NCBI RefSeq assembly: GCF_021032705.1
Contig: NZ_JAHVXI010000005.1
Coordinates: forward strand, 186,001 to 250,000
DNA from: Psychroserpens luteolus
Lineage (GTDB): Bacteria > Bacteroidota > Bacteroidia > Flavobacteriales > Flavobacteriaceae
DNA: 64,000 nt
Direction: 5' to 3'
The position numbers were made by a program, and so were the translations under genes. The notes under the pieces were generated by a model that made no database searches, was not told where the DNA came from, and saw nothing but the letters and a program-made list of their open reading frames with translations. Below are positions 1-8,460 of the stretch, one piece after another. Every line of letters starts with the position of its first letter. Positions within the stretch are counted from its first letter, which is position 1.

Positions 1-617
1 CCAAACAATCCAGACCCTTGCTTTTTAACAACTCCTATTACTGTAAATTTTTGACCATACAATCTTACTTTTTTACCAATAGGTTCTAATTCGCCAAAAA
101 GTGAATTCGCAATTTCATCTCCTATAACAATAACAGGTTTACCAGTATTCGATTCTGATTCACTATAAAAACGACCCTTAGAAAACTGTAACGCTTGAAT
201 ATCATCAAATTCATCACTTACCACAACCGTATTAACACTACTCACAGTATTTGATTCATACCTAACCGTCTCTCGTCTCACAAATAACTGATAGGCAACA
301 TGCTCGGCATCTGAAAGCGATGATTTTAAATACTTATATTCATTGTAGGAGACTTCAGGAAACTGTAAACGTTTCCATCTTGGTACATTACTAGGGCCAA
401 ACGAAAATTTCGCTAAATACATCGTATTACTGTCCAAACCGCTCAACTGTTCTTTTATATCTCTATCTAAAGAATCAACGGCAGCTAGCACTGCAATGAT
501 TGAAAAAATACCAATAGTGATTCCCAAAAGCGACAAAAACGTACGAAGCTTATTATTACGTAATGCATTGATGGCAAAAGAAAAACTTTCCTTAAATAAC
601 CTTAAATAAACGAGCAT
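1..617 (-). CDS. ABC transporter permease, MacB/FtsX type (partial)
   Basis: The N-terminal ~205 residues of a gene that runs off the left edge, starting at the ATG read leftward from 617. The protein opens with a cytoplasmic stretch (MLVYLRLFKESF), then a membrane helix of the LRTFLSLLGITIGIFSIIAV kind at about residues 24-43. That pattern is typical of the first helix of MacB-type permeases. The remainder reads as the periplasmic core domain (MacB_PCD) and includes a GKPVIVIGDEIANSLFGE-type segment. Such permeases work with an ATPase to move or extract molecules across the periplasm rather than through the bilayer. The substrate, ATPase partner and C-terminal helices are outside the window. 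Family call is from motif pattern only. Confidence 0.85.
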   Translation of the reverse strand, partial: MLVYLRLFKESFSFAINALRNNKLRTFLSLLGITIGIFSIIAVLAAVDSLDRDIKEQLSGLDSNTMYLAKFSFGPSNVPRWKRLQFPEVSYNEYKYLKSSLSDAEHVAYQLFVRRETVRYESNTVSSVNTVVVSDEFDDIQALQFSKGRFYSESESNTGKPVIVIGDEIANSLFGELEPIGKKVRLYGQKFTVIGVVKKQGSGLF

Positions 618-728
618 TCTATGGGATTGGTTTTTTGAAATTGAAAGATACTAGGTTTTCAACAATTTATTGTTACAAAAAACTTAAATAAACTACTATT
701 TCCATTTACATTAACTCTTGATATTGCG

Positions 729-736
729 TATTTTTG
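729..736 (+). promoter_or_regulatory. -7 promoter element of purH
   Basis: TATTTTTG fits the Bacteroidota sigma-A consensus TAnnTTTG. It lies 58 bases before the purH ATG. No clear TTG (-33) is seen at the expected distance, so this is moderate support only. Confidence 0.4.
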
Positions 737-794
737 GGCTTTAATTTTTCACAACTTCGATTAATAACCGAAACACAACGACAACAACACAACA

Positions 795-2327
795 ATGAGC
801 AACAACAAAACCATTAAATCTGCTTTAATTTCAGTTTTTAGCAAAGACGGATTAGAACCTATTGTTAAACAACTTGATCAGCAAAATGTAACCATTTATT
901 CTACAGGTGGTACAGAAAAATTCATTAAAGACTTAGGCATAAATGTCGTGCCTGTTGAAGATGTTACTTCCTATCCTTCTATTTTGGGCGGACGCGTAAA
1001 AACATTGCACCCAAAAGTATTTGGAGGTATTTTAAACCGACAAAATAACGAAAGTGATGTTGCAGAATTAGTTGACTTTGATATTCCTCAAATCGATTTA
1101 GTTATTGTTGATTTATATCCTTTTGAAAAAACAGTAGCTTCAGGCGCTTCCAACCAAGATATTATTGAAAAAATTGATATTGGTGGTATTTCATTGATTA
1201 GGGCTGCTGCCAAAAATTATGCAGATGTGATTTGTGTATCTTCTGTAGATGACTATTCTGAATTTCTAGACCTTCTGAAATCTCAAAACGGAGAAACTTC
1301 TGAAGCCGACAGAAAACGATTTGCAGCTAAGGCTTTTAATGTATCATCACATTACGATTCTGCAATTTTTAATTATTTCAATGCAGATCATGAGATTGCT
1401 TCACTTAAAATTAGTGAAACAAATGGACAAGTATTGCGTTATGGTGAGAATCCACATCAACGCGGATTTTTCTTCGGAAATTTTGACGACTTGTTTACTA
1501 AACTCCACGGAAAAGCATTAAGCTATAACAACCTTTTAGATGTTGATGCAGCTGTTAATCTAATGAACGAGTTTAAAGGTGAAGCACCAACCTTTGCTAT
1601 ATTGAAACACAACAATGCTTGTGGTTTTGCACAGCGTGACACGATTCATCAAGCTTATGTAGACGCACTAGCTGGTGATCCTGTTTCTGCATTTGGTGGT
1701 ATCTTGATTGCCAATACTGAAATTGATAAAGCAACCGCCGAAAAAATACATTCTTTATTCTGTGAAGTTGTTATTGCTCCTTCATTTTCTAAAGAAGCGC
1801 TGGAGATTTTAAAAGGAAAAAAGAATCGAATACTTTTAATTCTACATGATATAGAGTTTCCAAAAACTACTGTAAGAACCTGTCTAAATGGTGTTCTAGT
1901 CCAAGATAGAGATAACAAAACCGATAGCACTGCAGATTTAACGCATGTAACCAACAATAAACCTACTGAAAATGAGTTAGAAGATTTGATATTTGCCTCA
2001 AAAATTTGCAAGCATACCAAATCTAATACAATTGTTTTAGCAAAAAACAAACAATTGTGTGCCAGCGGTACAGGACAAACAAGTCGTGTAGATGCACTTA
2101 ACCAAGCAATTCATAAAGCACAGTCGTTCAACTTCGACTTACAAGGTGCTGTTATGGCTAGTGATGCATTCTTCCCGTTTCCAGATTGTGTAGAAATTGC
2201 AGATAAAGCAGGAATCACTGCTGTGATTCAACCAGGAGGTTCTATTAAAGACCAATTAACCGTTGATTATTGTAATGAAAATAATTTAGCGATGGTAATG
2301 ACAGGAACACGCCATTTTAAGCATTAA
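795..2327 (+). CDS. purH: Bifunctional AICAR formyltransferase / IMP cyclohydrolase
   Basis: PurH carries out the last two steps of purine synthesis: formylation of AICAR with 10-formyl-THF, then ring closure to IMP in the cytosol. The 510-residue length is normal for the family. The N-terminal MGS-like cyclohydrolase domain (about 1-150) has ALISVFSKDGLEPIVKQL, STGGT and GGRVKTLHPKVFGGIL. The transformylase domain follows, with LRYGENPHQ, LKHNNACG, DPVSAFGGI, ASGTGQTSRVDAL, SDAFFPFPD and the C-terminal QPGGSIKD segment. The ATG follows an A/C-rich leader without a Shine-Dalgarno site, as is usual in this phylum. It stands alone upstream of the mre operon, with 66 bases between them. Confidence 0.97.
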   Translation: MSNNKTIKSALISVFSKDGLEPIVKQLDQQNVTIYSTGGTEKFIKDLGINVVPVEDVTSYPSILGGRVKTLHPKVFGGILNRQNNESDVAELVDFDIPQIDLVIVDLYPFEKTVASGASNQDIIEKIDIGGISLIRAAAKNYADVICVSSVDDYSEFLDLLKSQNGETSEADRKRFAAKAFNVSSHYDSAIFNYFNADHEIASLKISETNGQVLRYGENPHQRGFFFGNFDDLFTKLHGKALSYNNLLDVDAAVNLMNEFKGEAPTFAILKHNNACGFAQRDTIHQAYVDALAGDPVSAFGGILIANTEIDKATAEKIHSLFCEVVIAPSFSKEALEILKGKKNRILLILHDIEFPKTTVRTCLNGVLVQDRDNKTDSTADLTHVTNNKPTENELEDLIFASKICKHTKSNTIVLAKNKQLCASGTGQTSRVDALNQAIHKAQSFNFDLQGAVMASDAFFPFPDCVEIADKAGITAVIQPGGSIKDQLTVDYCNENNLAMVMTGTRHFKH

Positions 2328-2393
2328 TTTTATTACATTTACAACACACCAAAAAATTAGAACAATAACGACCTCATAATATTAGAATAGCGA

Positions 2394-3422
2394 ATGGGAT
2401 TTTTTGATTTCTTAACCGAAGAAATAGCCATAGATTTAGGAACTGCAAACACACTTATTATCCACAATGACAAAGTTGTTGTTGATAGTCCGTCTATAGT
2501 TGCCAGAGACCGAATTTCTGGCAAAATCATTGCCGTTGGTAAAGAAGCCAACATGATGCAAGGTAAAACACACGAGAACATTAAAACGATTAGACCTTTG
2601 AAAGATGGTGTAATTGCCGATTTTGATGCCTCAGAGCAAATGATAAGCATGTTTATTAAAAATATTCCTGCTTTGAAAAAGAAATTATTTACGCCTGCTC
2701 TTCGTATGGTCGTTTGTATTCCATCAGGAATTACAGAAGTAGAAATGCGAGCAGTAAAAGAGTCTTGTGAGCGTGTTAATGGTAAAGAAGTATACTTAAT
2801 TCATGAGCCAATGGCTGCTGCTATTGGTATTGGTATCGATATTATGCAACCTAAAGGAAACATGATTGTTGATATTGGAGGTGGTACCACTGAAATTGCG
2901 GTAATTGCTCTTGGAGGAATTGTTTGTGACAAATCTGTAAAAGTAGCAGGTGACGTATTCACTAATGATATTATATACTACATGCGTACACAGCACAACC
3001 TCTATGTAGGTGATCGCACTGCTGAAAAGATAAAAATCCAAATTGGAGCCGCTACCGAAGACCTCGATCTTCCACCAGAAGAAATGAGTGTTCAAGGTCG
3101 TGATCTATTAACAGGAAAACCAAAACAAGTTCAGATTTCTTTTAGAGAAATTGCAAAAGCATTAGATAAATCTATTTTAAGAATTGAAGATTCTGTGATG
3201 GAAACTTTATCACAAACACCTCCAGAATTAGCTGCTGATATTTACAATACAGGTATCTATTTAGCAGGTGGTGGATCGATGCTTAGAGGCTTAGACAAAC
3301 GTCTATCTCAAAAAACAGATTTACCTGTTTACATTGCTGAAGATCCCTTAAGAGCTGTTGTTCGTGGTACTGGAATTACACTTAAAAACCTTGCTAAATT
3401 TAAAAGTGTATTGATTAAATAA
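2394..3422 (+). CDS. mreB: Rod shape-determining protein MreB
   Basis: Bacterial actin homologue that forms membrane-associated filaments and guides lateral cell-wall synthesis. At 342 residues it is full length. Nucleotide-binding signatures are visible: phosphate-1 loop AIDLGTANT near residue 13, phosphate-2 loop VDIGGGTTEIAV near 160, and the adenosine motif YLAGGGSMLRG near 290. It is the first gene of mreB-mreC-mreD-PBP2-rodA, whose later genes overlap or nearly touch, so they are almost surely one transcript. TACATTTA in the short upstream spacer resembles a -7 element with one mismatch. Its presence implies a rod-shaped or elongating cell. Confidence 0.97.
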   Translation: MGFFDFLTEEIAIDLGTANTLIIHNDKVVVDSPSIVARDRISGKIIAVGKEANMMQGKTHENIKTIRPLKDGVIADFDASEQMISMFIKNIPALKKKLFTPALRMVVCIPSGITEVEMRAVKESCERVNGKEVYLIHEPMAAAIGIGIDIMQPKGNMIVDIGGGTTEIAVIALGGIVCDKSVKVAGDVFTNDIIYYMRTQHNLYVGDRTAEKIKIQIGAATEDLDLPPEEMSVQGRDLLTGKPKQVQISFREIAKALDKSILRIEDSVMETLSQTPPELAADIYNTGIYLAGGGSMLRGLDKRLSQKTDLPVYIAEDPLRAVVRGTGITLKNLAKFKSVLIK

Positions 3423-3441
3423 CTGAGAACACCTACATCGC

Positions 3442-4263
3442 ATGCAACAAATTATCAACTTTGTCATTAGAAACAAAACGTCCCTTTTGTTTCTGTTGCT
3501 GTTTGGTATTTCTTTAGCACTAACCATACAATCACATTCTTACCACAAAAGCAAGTTTATTAATTCTGCTAATTTTATAACTGGTGGTATTTATGACAAA
3601 GCCAGTGGGGTCTCTAACTATTTTGATCTGAAAACACAAAATGATATTCTCATTGAAGAAAACAACAGATTACGATCTCAAGTTTTTAACGCTTCAGATT
3701 CTACAAGTAAAATAATCATAGATAGTATATCTTACAGTGGACGTTATAAAATACAATCAGCTCGAATTATCAATAATAATTATGCGTCGTCAAAAAACTA
3801 TTTGACCATTAATAGAGGTGAAAAAAATGGTATTAAAGAAGATTTTGGTGTTATTACATCTAAAGGTATAGTAGGTATTATTGACAATACATCTAATGGT
3901 TATGCTCGAGTGCTTTCCATCTTAAACACAAAAAGTAAAATTAACGCTCAGCTAAAAACTTCAGATCAATTTGGATCATTAGAATGGGATGGAAAGTCAT
4001 CTTCAATTGTTCAACTGACTGATATTTCAAAATTTGCACCTGTAAGAGAAGGAGACACTATCGTAACTGGTGGAAAATCTTCTATATTTCCTAAAGGTAT
4101 TCCCATAGGCGTTGTAGATAATTTCGAACTAGATATTAGCGGTGACACTTATATCGTTAACATTAAATTATTTAATGATATGACCAATCTATCTCATGTC
4201 TATATCATAGAGAATTTGGATTCCGATGAAATAAAACTCTTAGAAAACCCTGTTGATGACTAG
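3442..4263 (+). CDS. mreC: Rod shape-determining protein MreC
   Basis: Bitopic elongasome scaffold that links MreB and MreD to PBP2/RodA. Residues about 11-30 form one membrane helix (TSLLFLLLFGISLALTI). A short coiled-coil stretch around residues 60-85 (NDILIEENNRLRSQVF) follows, then the beta-rich periplasmic MreC domain with GVITSKGIVGII and a GDTIVTGGKSSIFPKGIPIG signature. The 273-residue length is normal. It sits 19 bases after mreB, and its end overlaps the mreD start by 8 bases, which suggests translational coupling. Confidence 0.95.
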   Translation: MQQIINFVIRNKTSLLFLLLFGISLALTIQSHSYHKSKFINSANFITGGIYDKASGVSNYFDLKTQNDILIEENNRLRSQVFNASDSTSKIIIDSISYSGRYKIQSARIINNNYASSKNYLTINRGEKNGIKEDFGVITSKGIVGIIDNTSNGYARVLSILNTKSKINAQLKTSDQFGSLEWDGKSSSIVQLTDISKFAPVREGDTIVTGGKSSIFPKGIPIGVVDNFELDISGDTYIVNIKLFNDMTNLSHVYIIENLDSDEIKLLENPVDD

Positions 4264-4762
4264 TTTAAATTTCAATAGCATCATTAGGTTTGTTGTACTT
4301 GTATTAGTGCAGGCTTTACTATTTAATAACATTAACTTTTTAGGGAATATCAATCCTTACCCATACATACTCTTCATTTTATTATTTCCGGTAAACAATA
4401 ACCGTTCTCTTTTTATTTTTATGAGCTTTATGTTGGGATTATTTGTAGATATTTTTTCTGATTCAGGTGGTGTTCACGCCGCATCTTGTGTCACTATTGC
4501 ATTTATAAGACCAGCAGTATTGAAGTTTGCCTTTGGTATGGTATATGAACATCAAAACATGAAGTTCAATAATACCGAATTTGGTAACCGATTGATCTAC
4601 TTTTCAATTTTAATAGCGATTCATCATTTTATTATGTTCACCATGGAAATTTTTAACATTTCGAACATAATTTTAATATTACAGAAAACGTTATTTTCAA
4701 GTATCTTTACGATTATACTTTGCGTATTAATTTCAGTACTTTTTAGTAATAAACAACGATGA
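4256..4762 (+). CDS. mreD: Rod shape-determining protein MreD
   Basis: Small polytopic membrane protein of the elongasome. Hydrophobic segments run through nearly the whole ~168 residues. The stretch GLFVDIFSDSGGVHAASC matches the conserved D(I/L)-G/H-rich region of MreD. The ATG at 4256 is preferred over the TTG three bases earlier. Either start overlaps the last codons of mreC, and the stop overlaps the next ATG in the ATGA manner. The family is poorly conserved, so the call rests strongly on its place between mreC and PBP2. Confidence 0.9.
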   Translation: MTSLNFNSIIRFVVLVLVQALLFNNINFLGNINPYPYILFILLFPVNNNRSLFIFMSFMLGLFVDIFSDSGGVHAASCVTIAFIRPAVLKFAFGMVYEHQNMKFNNTEFGNRLIYFSILIAIHHFIMFTMEIFNISNIILILQKTLFSSIFTIILCVLISVLFSNKQR

Positions 4763-6729
4763 GAAAACTTCTACTTTTATTAACCGTAGTTACTGTTGGA
4801 CTTGTATTTATTGCTCGCTTGTTCTATTTACAAGTATACAATAAGCAAGCCTATAATCTTTTTGAGGATAGTGCGATTAAAAAAGTATATGACTACCCTA
4901 AACGTGGTTATGTCTATGATAGAAATGGCAAACTACTAGTTGCTAATCAGCCTTCTTACGACGTCATGGTTATTCCAAGAGAAGTTGAACCATTAGACAC
5001 TTTAGAATTTTGTAGACTATTAAAGATTTCTAAAGACGACTTTAAAAAAACATACAACAGAGCAAAAAATTACTCACCACGATTACCTTCAGTGTTTGTA
5101 CCGCAGTTATCCAAAACCGATTATGCGGTGCTTCAAGAAAAGATGCGGAAGTTTAAAGGGTTCTATATTCAAAAACGATTTCTGCGTGACTATAGAACAT
5201 CTATTGGCGCCAATGTTTTAGGTGATATTGGAGAAGTTAACCAGCGAATTATAGAAAGGCAACCTTACTATAAAATGGGAGACCTTATTGGTAAGCAAGG
5301 GGTAGAATTATCTTATGAAAATATTCTTCGAGGTGTCAAAGGCATCAAGTTTATTCAAAAAGATCGATTCAATAAAAATATTGGCCCTTATAAAGAGGGC
5401 CGTTATGACACCTTACCTCAACCAGGAAAAGACATTAAAATTACGATTGATTCTGACTTACAGCAGTATGGCGAATTATTAATGACCAATAAAAGAGGTG
5501 GGATTGTTGCTATTGACCCTAGTAATGGGGAAATTTTAGCATTAGTTTCTGCGCCTAGTTATAATCCAAATATATTGGTTGGACGCGGACGTTCAAAAAA
5601 CTTCACACAACTATTTAGAGATAGTATAGCTAAACCCCTTTTTGATAGAGGTCTTCAAGCCCAATACCCTCCTGGATCCCCTTTTAAAGTGATTAATGCA
5701 TTAATTGGTTTACAAGAAGGCGTTATCAATACTGGCGACAAAGTGACTTGTAGAATGGGATATTACTATGGAAGCCGAAAACTTACAGGTTGTCACCATC
5801 ATAAAAGTCCGGTAGACATGAATAATGGTATTGCACAATCTTGTAATGCCTATTTTGTAAATGCCTATCGTAAAATAGTCGACAAATACGATGATGCAGG
5901 GAATGCTATGAATACATGGGCCAAACATGCCAAAAGTTTTGGACTAGGAAATTACTTAGGCTATGATTTACCTGTTGGACAAAAAGGTAGAATCCCTGAT
6001 GGAGATTACTATGATAGAGCTTATGGTGATAATCGTTGGGGATCAACTTATATTGTTTCAAATGCTATAGGTCAAGGTGAAGTTGAAGCGACACCAATTC
6101 AACTTGCTAATATGGCGGCTGCCATTGGAAATCGCGGCTATTATTACACACCACATATCATTAAAGACATTGAAGGCGAAACTATTGATACGAAATATAC
6201 AACACCAAAATATACGACAATAGACAAAAGGCATTTTGAACCTGTGATACAAGGAATGTTTGATGTATACAACAAAGGAACTGCAGCAACCCTTCGAATT
6301 CCTGGGATTGATATTTGTGGAAAAACTGGAACTGCCGAAAATTTCATCAAAATTGATAGTGTAAAAACACAACTAACCGATCATTCTATTTTCGTGGCCT
6401 TTGCTCCTAAAGACAATCCAAAAATTGCTATCGCAGTATTTGTTGAAAACGGATATTGGGGAAGTCGTTTCGCTGGACGAATGGCAAGCTTGATGATTGA
6501 AAAATATATTAAAGGCGAAATTACCAGAACAGATATGGAGCATTGGATTTTAACGCATAGCTTAGAGAATGAGTATGCAAAACCATATTCTGGTGAACCT
6601 TTTAAAATCAACGGAGAAACAACACTTCAGGTTGTAGATAAAGTTGTTGCAGATAAAGTTGAAAAACTAGAGAATGACGATCTGAGCAATTCTATTAGAA
6701 TAAATGCAAACCAACCAAATCAGAAGTAA
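4759..6729 (+). CDS. mrdA: Penicillin-binding protein 2 (peptidoglycan transpeptidase)
   Basis: The elongation-specific class B PBP, which cross-links glycan strands polymerised by RodA. An N-terminal membrane anchor (about 3-20) precedes the pedestal/dimerisation domain with the RGYVYDRNGKLLVANQPSYDV signature, then the transpeptidase domain. Catalytic motifs are all present: S307-x-x-K310 in PPGSPFK, SCN in AQSCNAYF, and KTG in CGKTGTAEN. The length (656) is typical. The start overlaps mreD by 4 bases and the stop overlaps the rodA ATG by one, giving tightly coupled expression of transpeptidase and glycosyltransferase. Confidence 0.95.
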   Translation: MRKLLLLLTVVTVGLVFIARLFYLQVYNKQAYNLFEDSAIKKVYDYPKRGYVYDRNGKLLVANQPSYDVMVIPREVEPLDTLEFCRLLKISKDDFKKTYNRAKNYSPRLPSVFVPQLSKTDYAVLQEKMRKFKGFYIQKRFLRDYRTSIGANVLGDIGEVNQRIIERQPYYKMGDLIGKQGVELSYENILRGVKGIKFIQKDRFNKNIGPYKEGRYDTLPQPGKDIKITIDSDLQQYGELLMTNKRGGIVAIDPSNGEILALVSAPSYNPNILVGRGRSKNFTQLFRDSIAKPLFDRGLQAQYPPGSPFKVINALIGLQEGVINTGDKVTCRMGYYYGSRKLTGCHHHKSPVDMNNGIAQSCNAYFVNAYRKIVDKYDDAGNAMNTWAKHAKSFGLGNYLGYDLPVGQKGRIPDGDYYDRAYGDNRWGSTYIVSNAIGQGEVEATPIQLANMAAAIGNRGYYYTPHIIKDIEGETIDTKYTTPKYTTIDKRHFEPVIQGMFDVYNKGTAATLRIPGIDICGKTGTAENFIKIDSVKTQLTDHSIFVAFAPKDNPKIAIAVFVENGYWGSRFAGRMASLMIEKYIKGEITRTDMEHWILTHSLENEYAKPYSGEPFKINGETTLQVVDKVVADKVEKLENDDLSNSIRINANQPNQK

Positions 6730-8009
6730 TGTATAGAGAAAATCATAGAGGTTTTAGATTTGATTGGATTACTATTGTTTTGTTTTTACTGTTGGTAGGT
6801 TTTGGTTGGTTAAATATTTTGTCAGCATCTCACGAAGGTGAAATTACTAGCTATTTTGACATGAGTCAGCTCTATGGAAAGCACCTTGTTTTTATTGGAC
6901 TTACCTTTGTTTTAATTGTTCTTATACTCTCTTTAGAAGCTAAATTCTATGAACGGTTTGCCAGTATTATTTATATAGCAGCCATGCTTGCCCTTGTTGG
7001 ACTCTTTATCTTTGGAAAAGATGTAAATGGTGCGCGTTCATGGTATGGTATAGGTAGTATGACTATACAACCAAGTGAATTTGCAAAATTCGCCACTGCT
7101 CTAGCGCTGGCAAAGTACATGAGCGACTTGCAAACCAATATGAATTCACTAAAGGATCAACTGAGAGCTGTAGCGATAATTATGGTTCCAGCTATTTTAA
7201 TTTTACTTCAAAATGATGCTGGAAGTACTTTAGTTTACACTTCTTTCTTTTTCGTATTTTACAGGGAAGGCCTACAACAAGTCTATTTGATTATTGCCCT
7301 ATCAACCATAGTGCTTGCAGTTTTAGCATTAAAATTTGGACTCATAACAGCTGCTGTTGTTTCTGTTATTGTTCTCATTATCGTTTATTTCTTCAGAAGG
7401 AAAAAACGCAGTTCTCTTATACAATCTATAGTTCTCCTTTTAGTATGCATAGCCTTTTCAGCAGGTGTGAAATTATTTTATAAACATGTATTACAACCAC
7501 ACCAACAAAATAGAATAAGTCTGTGGCTACGTCTAGAAAAAGACCCTGTTCTATTAGAAAAAATGAAAAAAGAAGAAGCTTATAATCTTATTCAATCTGA
7601 ACAAGCTATAAGCTCTGGTGGGCTTTTTGGTAAAGGTTTTTTACAAGGTACGCGAACTACTGGTAAGTTTGTACCAGAACAGGAAACTGATTATATTTTT
7701 AGTACTGTTGGTGAAGAATGGGGATTTCTTGGCAGCACTTTAGTTGTGATTTTATTTATGGCATTAATTATACGAATATTATATCTAGCCGAATCCCAAA
7801 AATCCCAGTTTAGCCGTGTTTATGGCTATGGCGTAGCTTCTGTTTTTTTTATTCATTTTACCATCAATACTGGTATGGTTATGGGCTTAATTCCAACAGT
7901 TGGGATTCCTTTACCTTTCTTTAGCTATGGAGGATCGGGTCTTTGGGGTTTTACTATACTACTTTTTATTTTTATAAAATTAGATAGCAATAAAATTAAC
8001 GAGTGGTAA
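6729..8009 (+). CDS. rodA: Rod shape-determining glycosyltransferase RodA
   Basis: SEDS-family lipid II polymerase that partners PBP2. The protein has about ten hydrophobic helices. Family signatures include NGARSWYGIGSMTIQPSEFAKF, LQNDAGSTLVY (the Asp essential in RodA), GKGFLQGTRTTGKFVPEQETDYIFS and the C-terminal PTVGIPLPFFSYGGSG. The 426 residues make it somewhat longer than E. coli RodA because of an extra hydrophobic/basic insert near 180-240 (FRRKKRSS), as is common in Bacteroidota. It is the last gene of the mre operon and is followed by a weak terminator. Confidence 0.95.
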   Translation: MYRENHRGFRFDWITIVLFLLLVGFGWLNILSASHEGEITSYFDMSQLYGKHLVFIGLTFVLIVLILSLEAKFYERFASIIYIAAMLALVGLFIFGKDVNGARSWYGIGSMTIQPSEFAKFATALALAKYMSDLQTNMNSLKDQLRAVAIIMVPAILILLQNDAGSTLVYTSFFFVFYREGLQQVYLIIALSTIVLAVLALKFGLITAAVVSVIVLIIVYFFRRKKRSSLIQSIVLLLVCIAFSAGVKLFYKHVLQPHQQNRISLWLRLEKDPVLLEKMKKEEAYNLIQSEQAISSGGLFGKGFLQGTRTTGKFVPEQETDYIFSTVGEEWGFLGSTLVVILFMALIIRILYLAESQKSQFSRVYGYGVASVFFIHFTINTGMVMGLIPTVGIPLPFFSYGGSGLWGFTILLFIFIKLDSNKINEW

Positions 8010-8046
8010 TAAAAAAAGCTGCCTCTACAATAGTTAGACAGCCTTT
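8010..8046 (+). terminator. Imperfect terminator after rodA
   Basis: Right after the rodA stop, an A-run plus GCTGCC pairs imperfectly with GACAGCC followed by TTTT. The stem contains bulges, so this is a plausible but weak end of the mre operon. Confidence 0.4.
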
Positions 8047-8087
8047 TCAATACAACTTAACTTTTTCTTTTTCTTTATAGGAAGAAA

Positions 8088-8178
8088 GACACTAGGTATA
8101 GCTTTAATACCACTAAAAAACTGTTTTGCTTACAACCTAACTATATCAATCAATCAGTTAGTGGTAATACCTAGTGTC
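8088..8178. repeat. Interrupted 21-bp inverted repeat with alternative hairpins
   Basis: GACACTAGGTAT (8088-8099) plus TACCACTAA (8108-8116) are exact reverse complements of ATACCTAGTGTC (8167-8178) and TTAGTGGTA (8158-8166). An 8-base insert interrupts the left arm only. Inside, CTAACT and AGTTAG can form a competing stem that uses part of the right arm, and CAGTTA/TAACTG offers a third. No target-site duplication is obvious at the borders. It could be a structured RNA 3' end, a small MITE-like repeat or a protein-binding palindrome. Confidence 0.7.
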
Positions 8179-8370
8179 TTGTAACTGCTTTTGTCTGAAA
8201 ATTAAGACTCTAAAAAAACTTAACTTCAAATTCGAGCATGAGATGTGAGATTCTAGAATTATCTGAAATTATGAGACTAATTCGACCATTGACAATTTAG
8301 ACATCTCTCACACCAACAATTTGACAATCTCTAATTTATACAGTAAAGATCCGAATATAATTCCATATAT

Positions 8371-8406
8371 TTTTATTTATGTTTTTTATGATAAACATAA
8401 ATAAAA
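8371..8406. repeat. Perfect 14-bp AT-rich inverted repeat
   Basis: TTTTATTTATGTTT at 8371-8384 is the exact reverse complement of 8393-8406, with an 8-base loop. It is made only of A/T pairs apart from one G-C pair, so it is weak as an RNA hairpin. It lies just beyond the valS terminator in the valS direction. Confidence 0.6.
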
Positions 8407-8411
8407 TTTAT

Positions 8412-8439
8412 AATAAAAAAGGAGCCATACAGGCTCCTT
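8412..8439 (-). terminator. Rho-independent terminator of valS
   Basis: Perfect 8-bp stem AAGGAGCC (8419-8426) / GGCTCCTT (8432-8439) with a 5-base loop, followed on the minus strand by a T-run. It lies 22 bases past the valS stop. Confidence 0.85.
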
Positions 8440-8460
8440 AATGTTTTATAAGATGTTTGA

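Larger units (their letters stand above)
8010..8460. other. Gene-free convergent intergenic region
   Basis: 451 bases between the convergent ends of rodA and valS, the longest non-coding stretch here. I found no open reading frame with coding character. It holds the rodA terminator, a long interrupted inverted repeat at 8088-8178, a perfect AT-rich inverted repeat at 8371-8406 and the valS terminator. The rest (about 8180-8370) shows only loose short repeats of the GATGTGAGA/CATCTCTCAC type. Confidence 0.6.

Noticed and set aside
1655-2050. Open frame on the minus strand inside purH
   Set aside because: It is antisense to a fully conserved enzyme and has no start context or recognisable domain.
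8010-8460. CRISPR array or tRNA in the long gap
   Set aside because: Repeats are inverted, not regularly spaced direct repeats, and no cloverleaf can be drawn.
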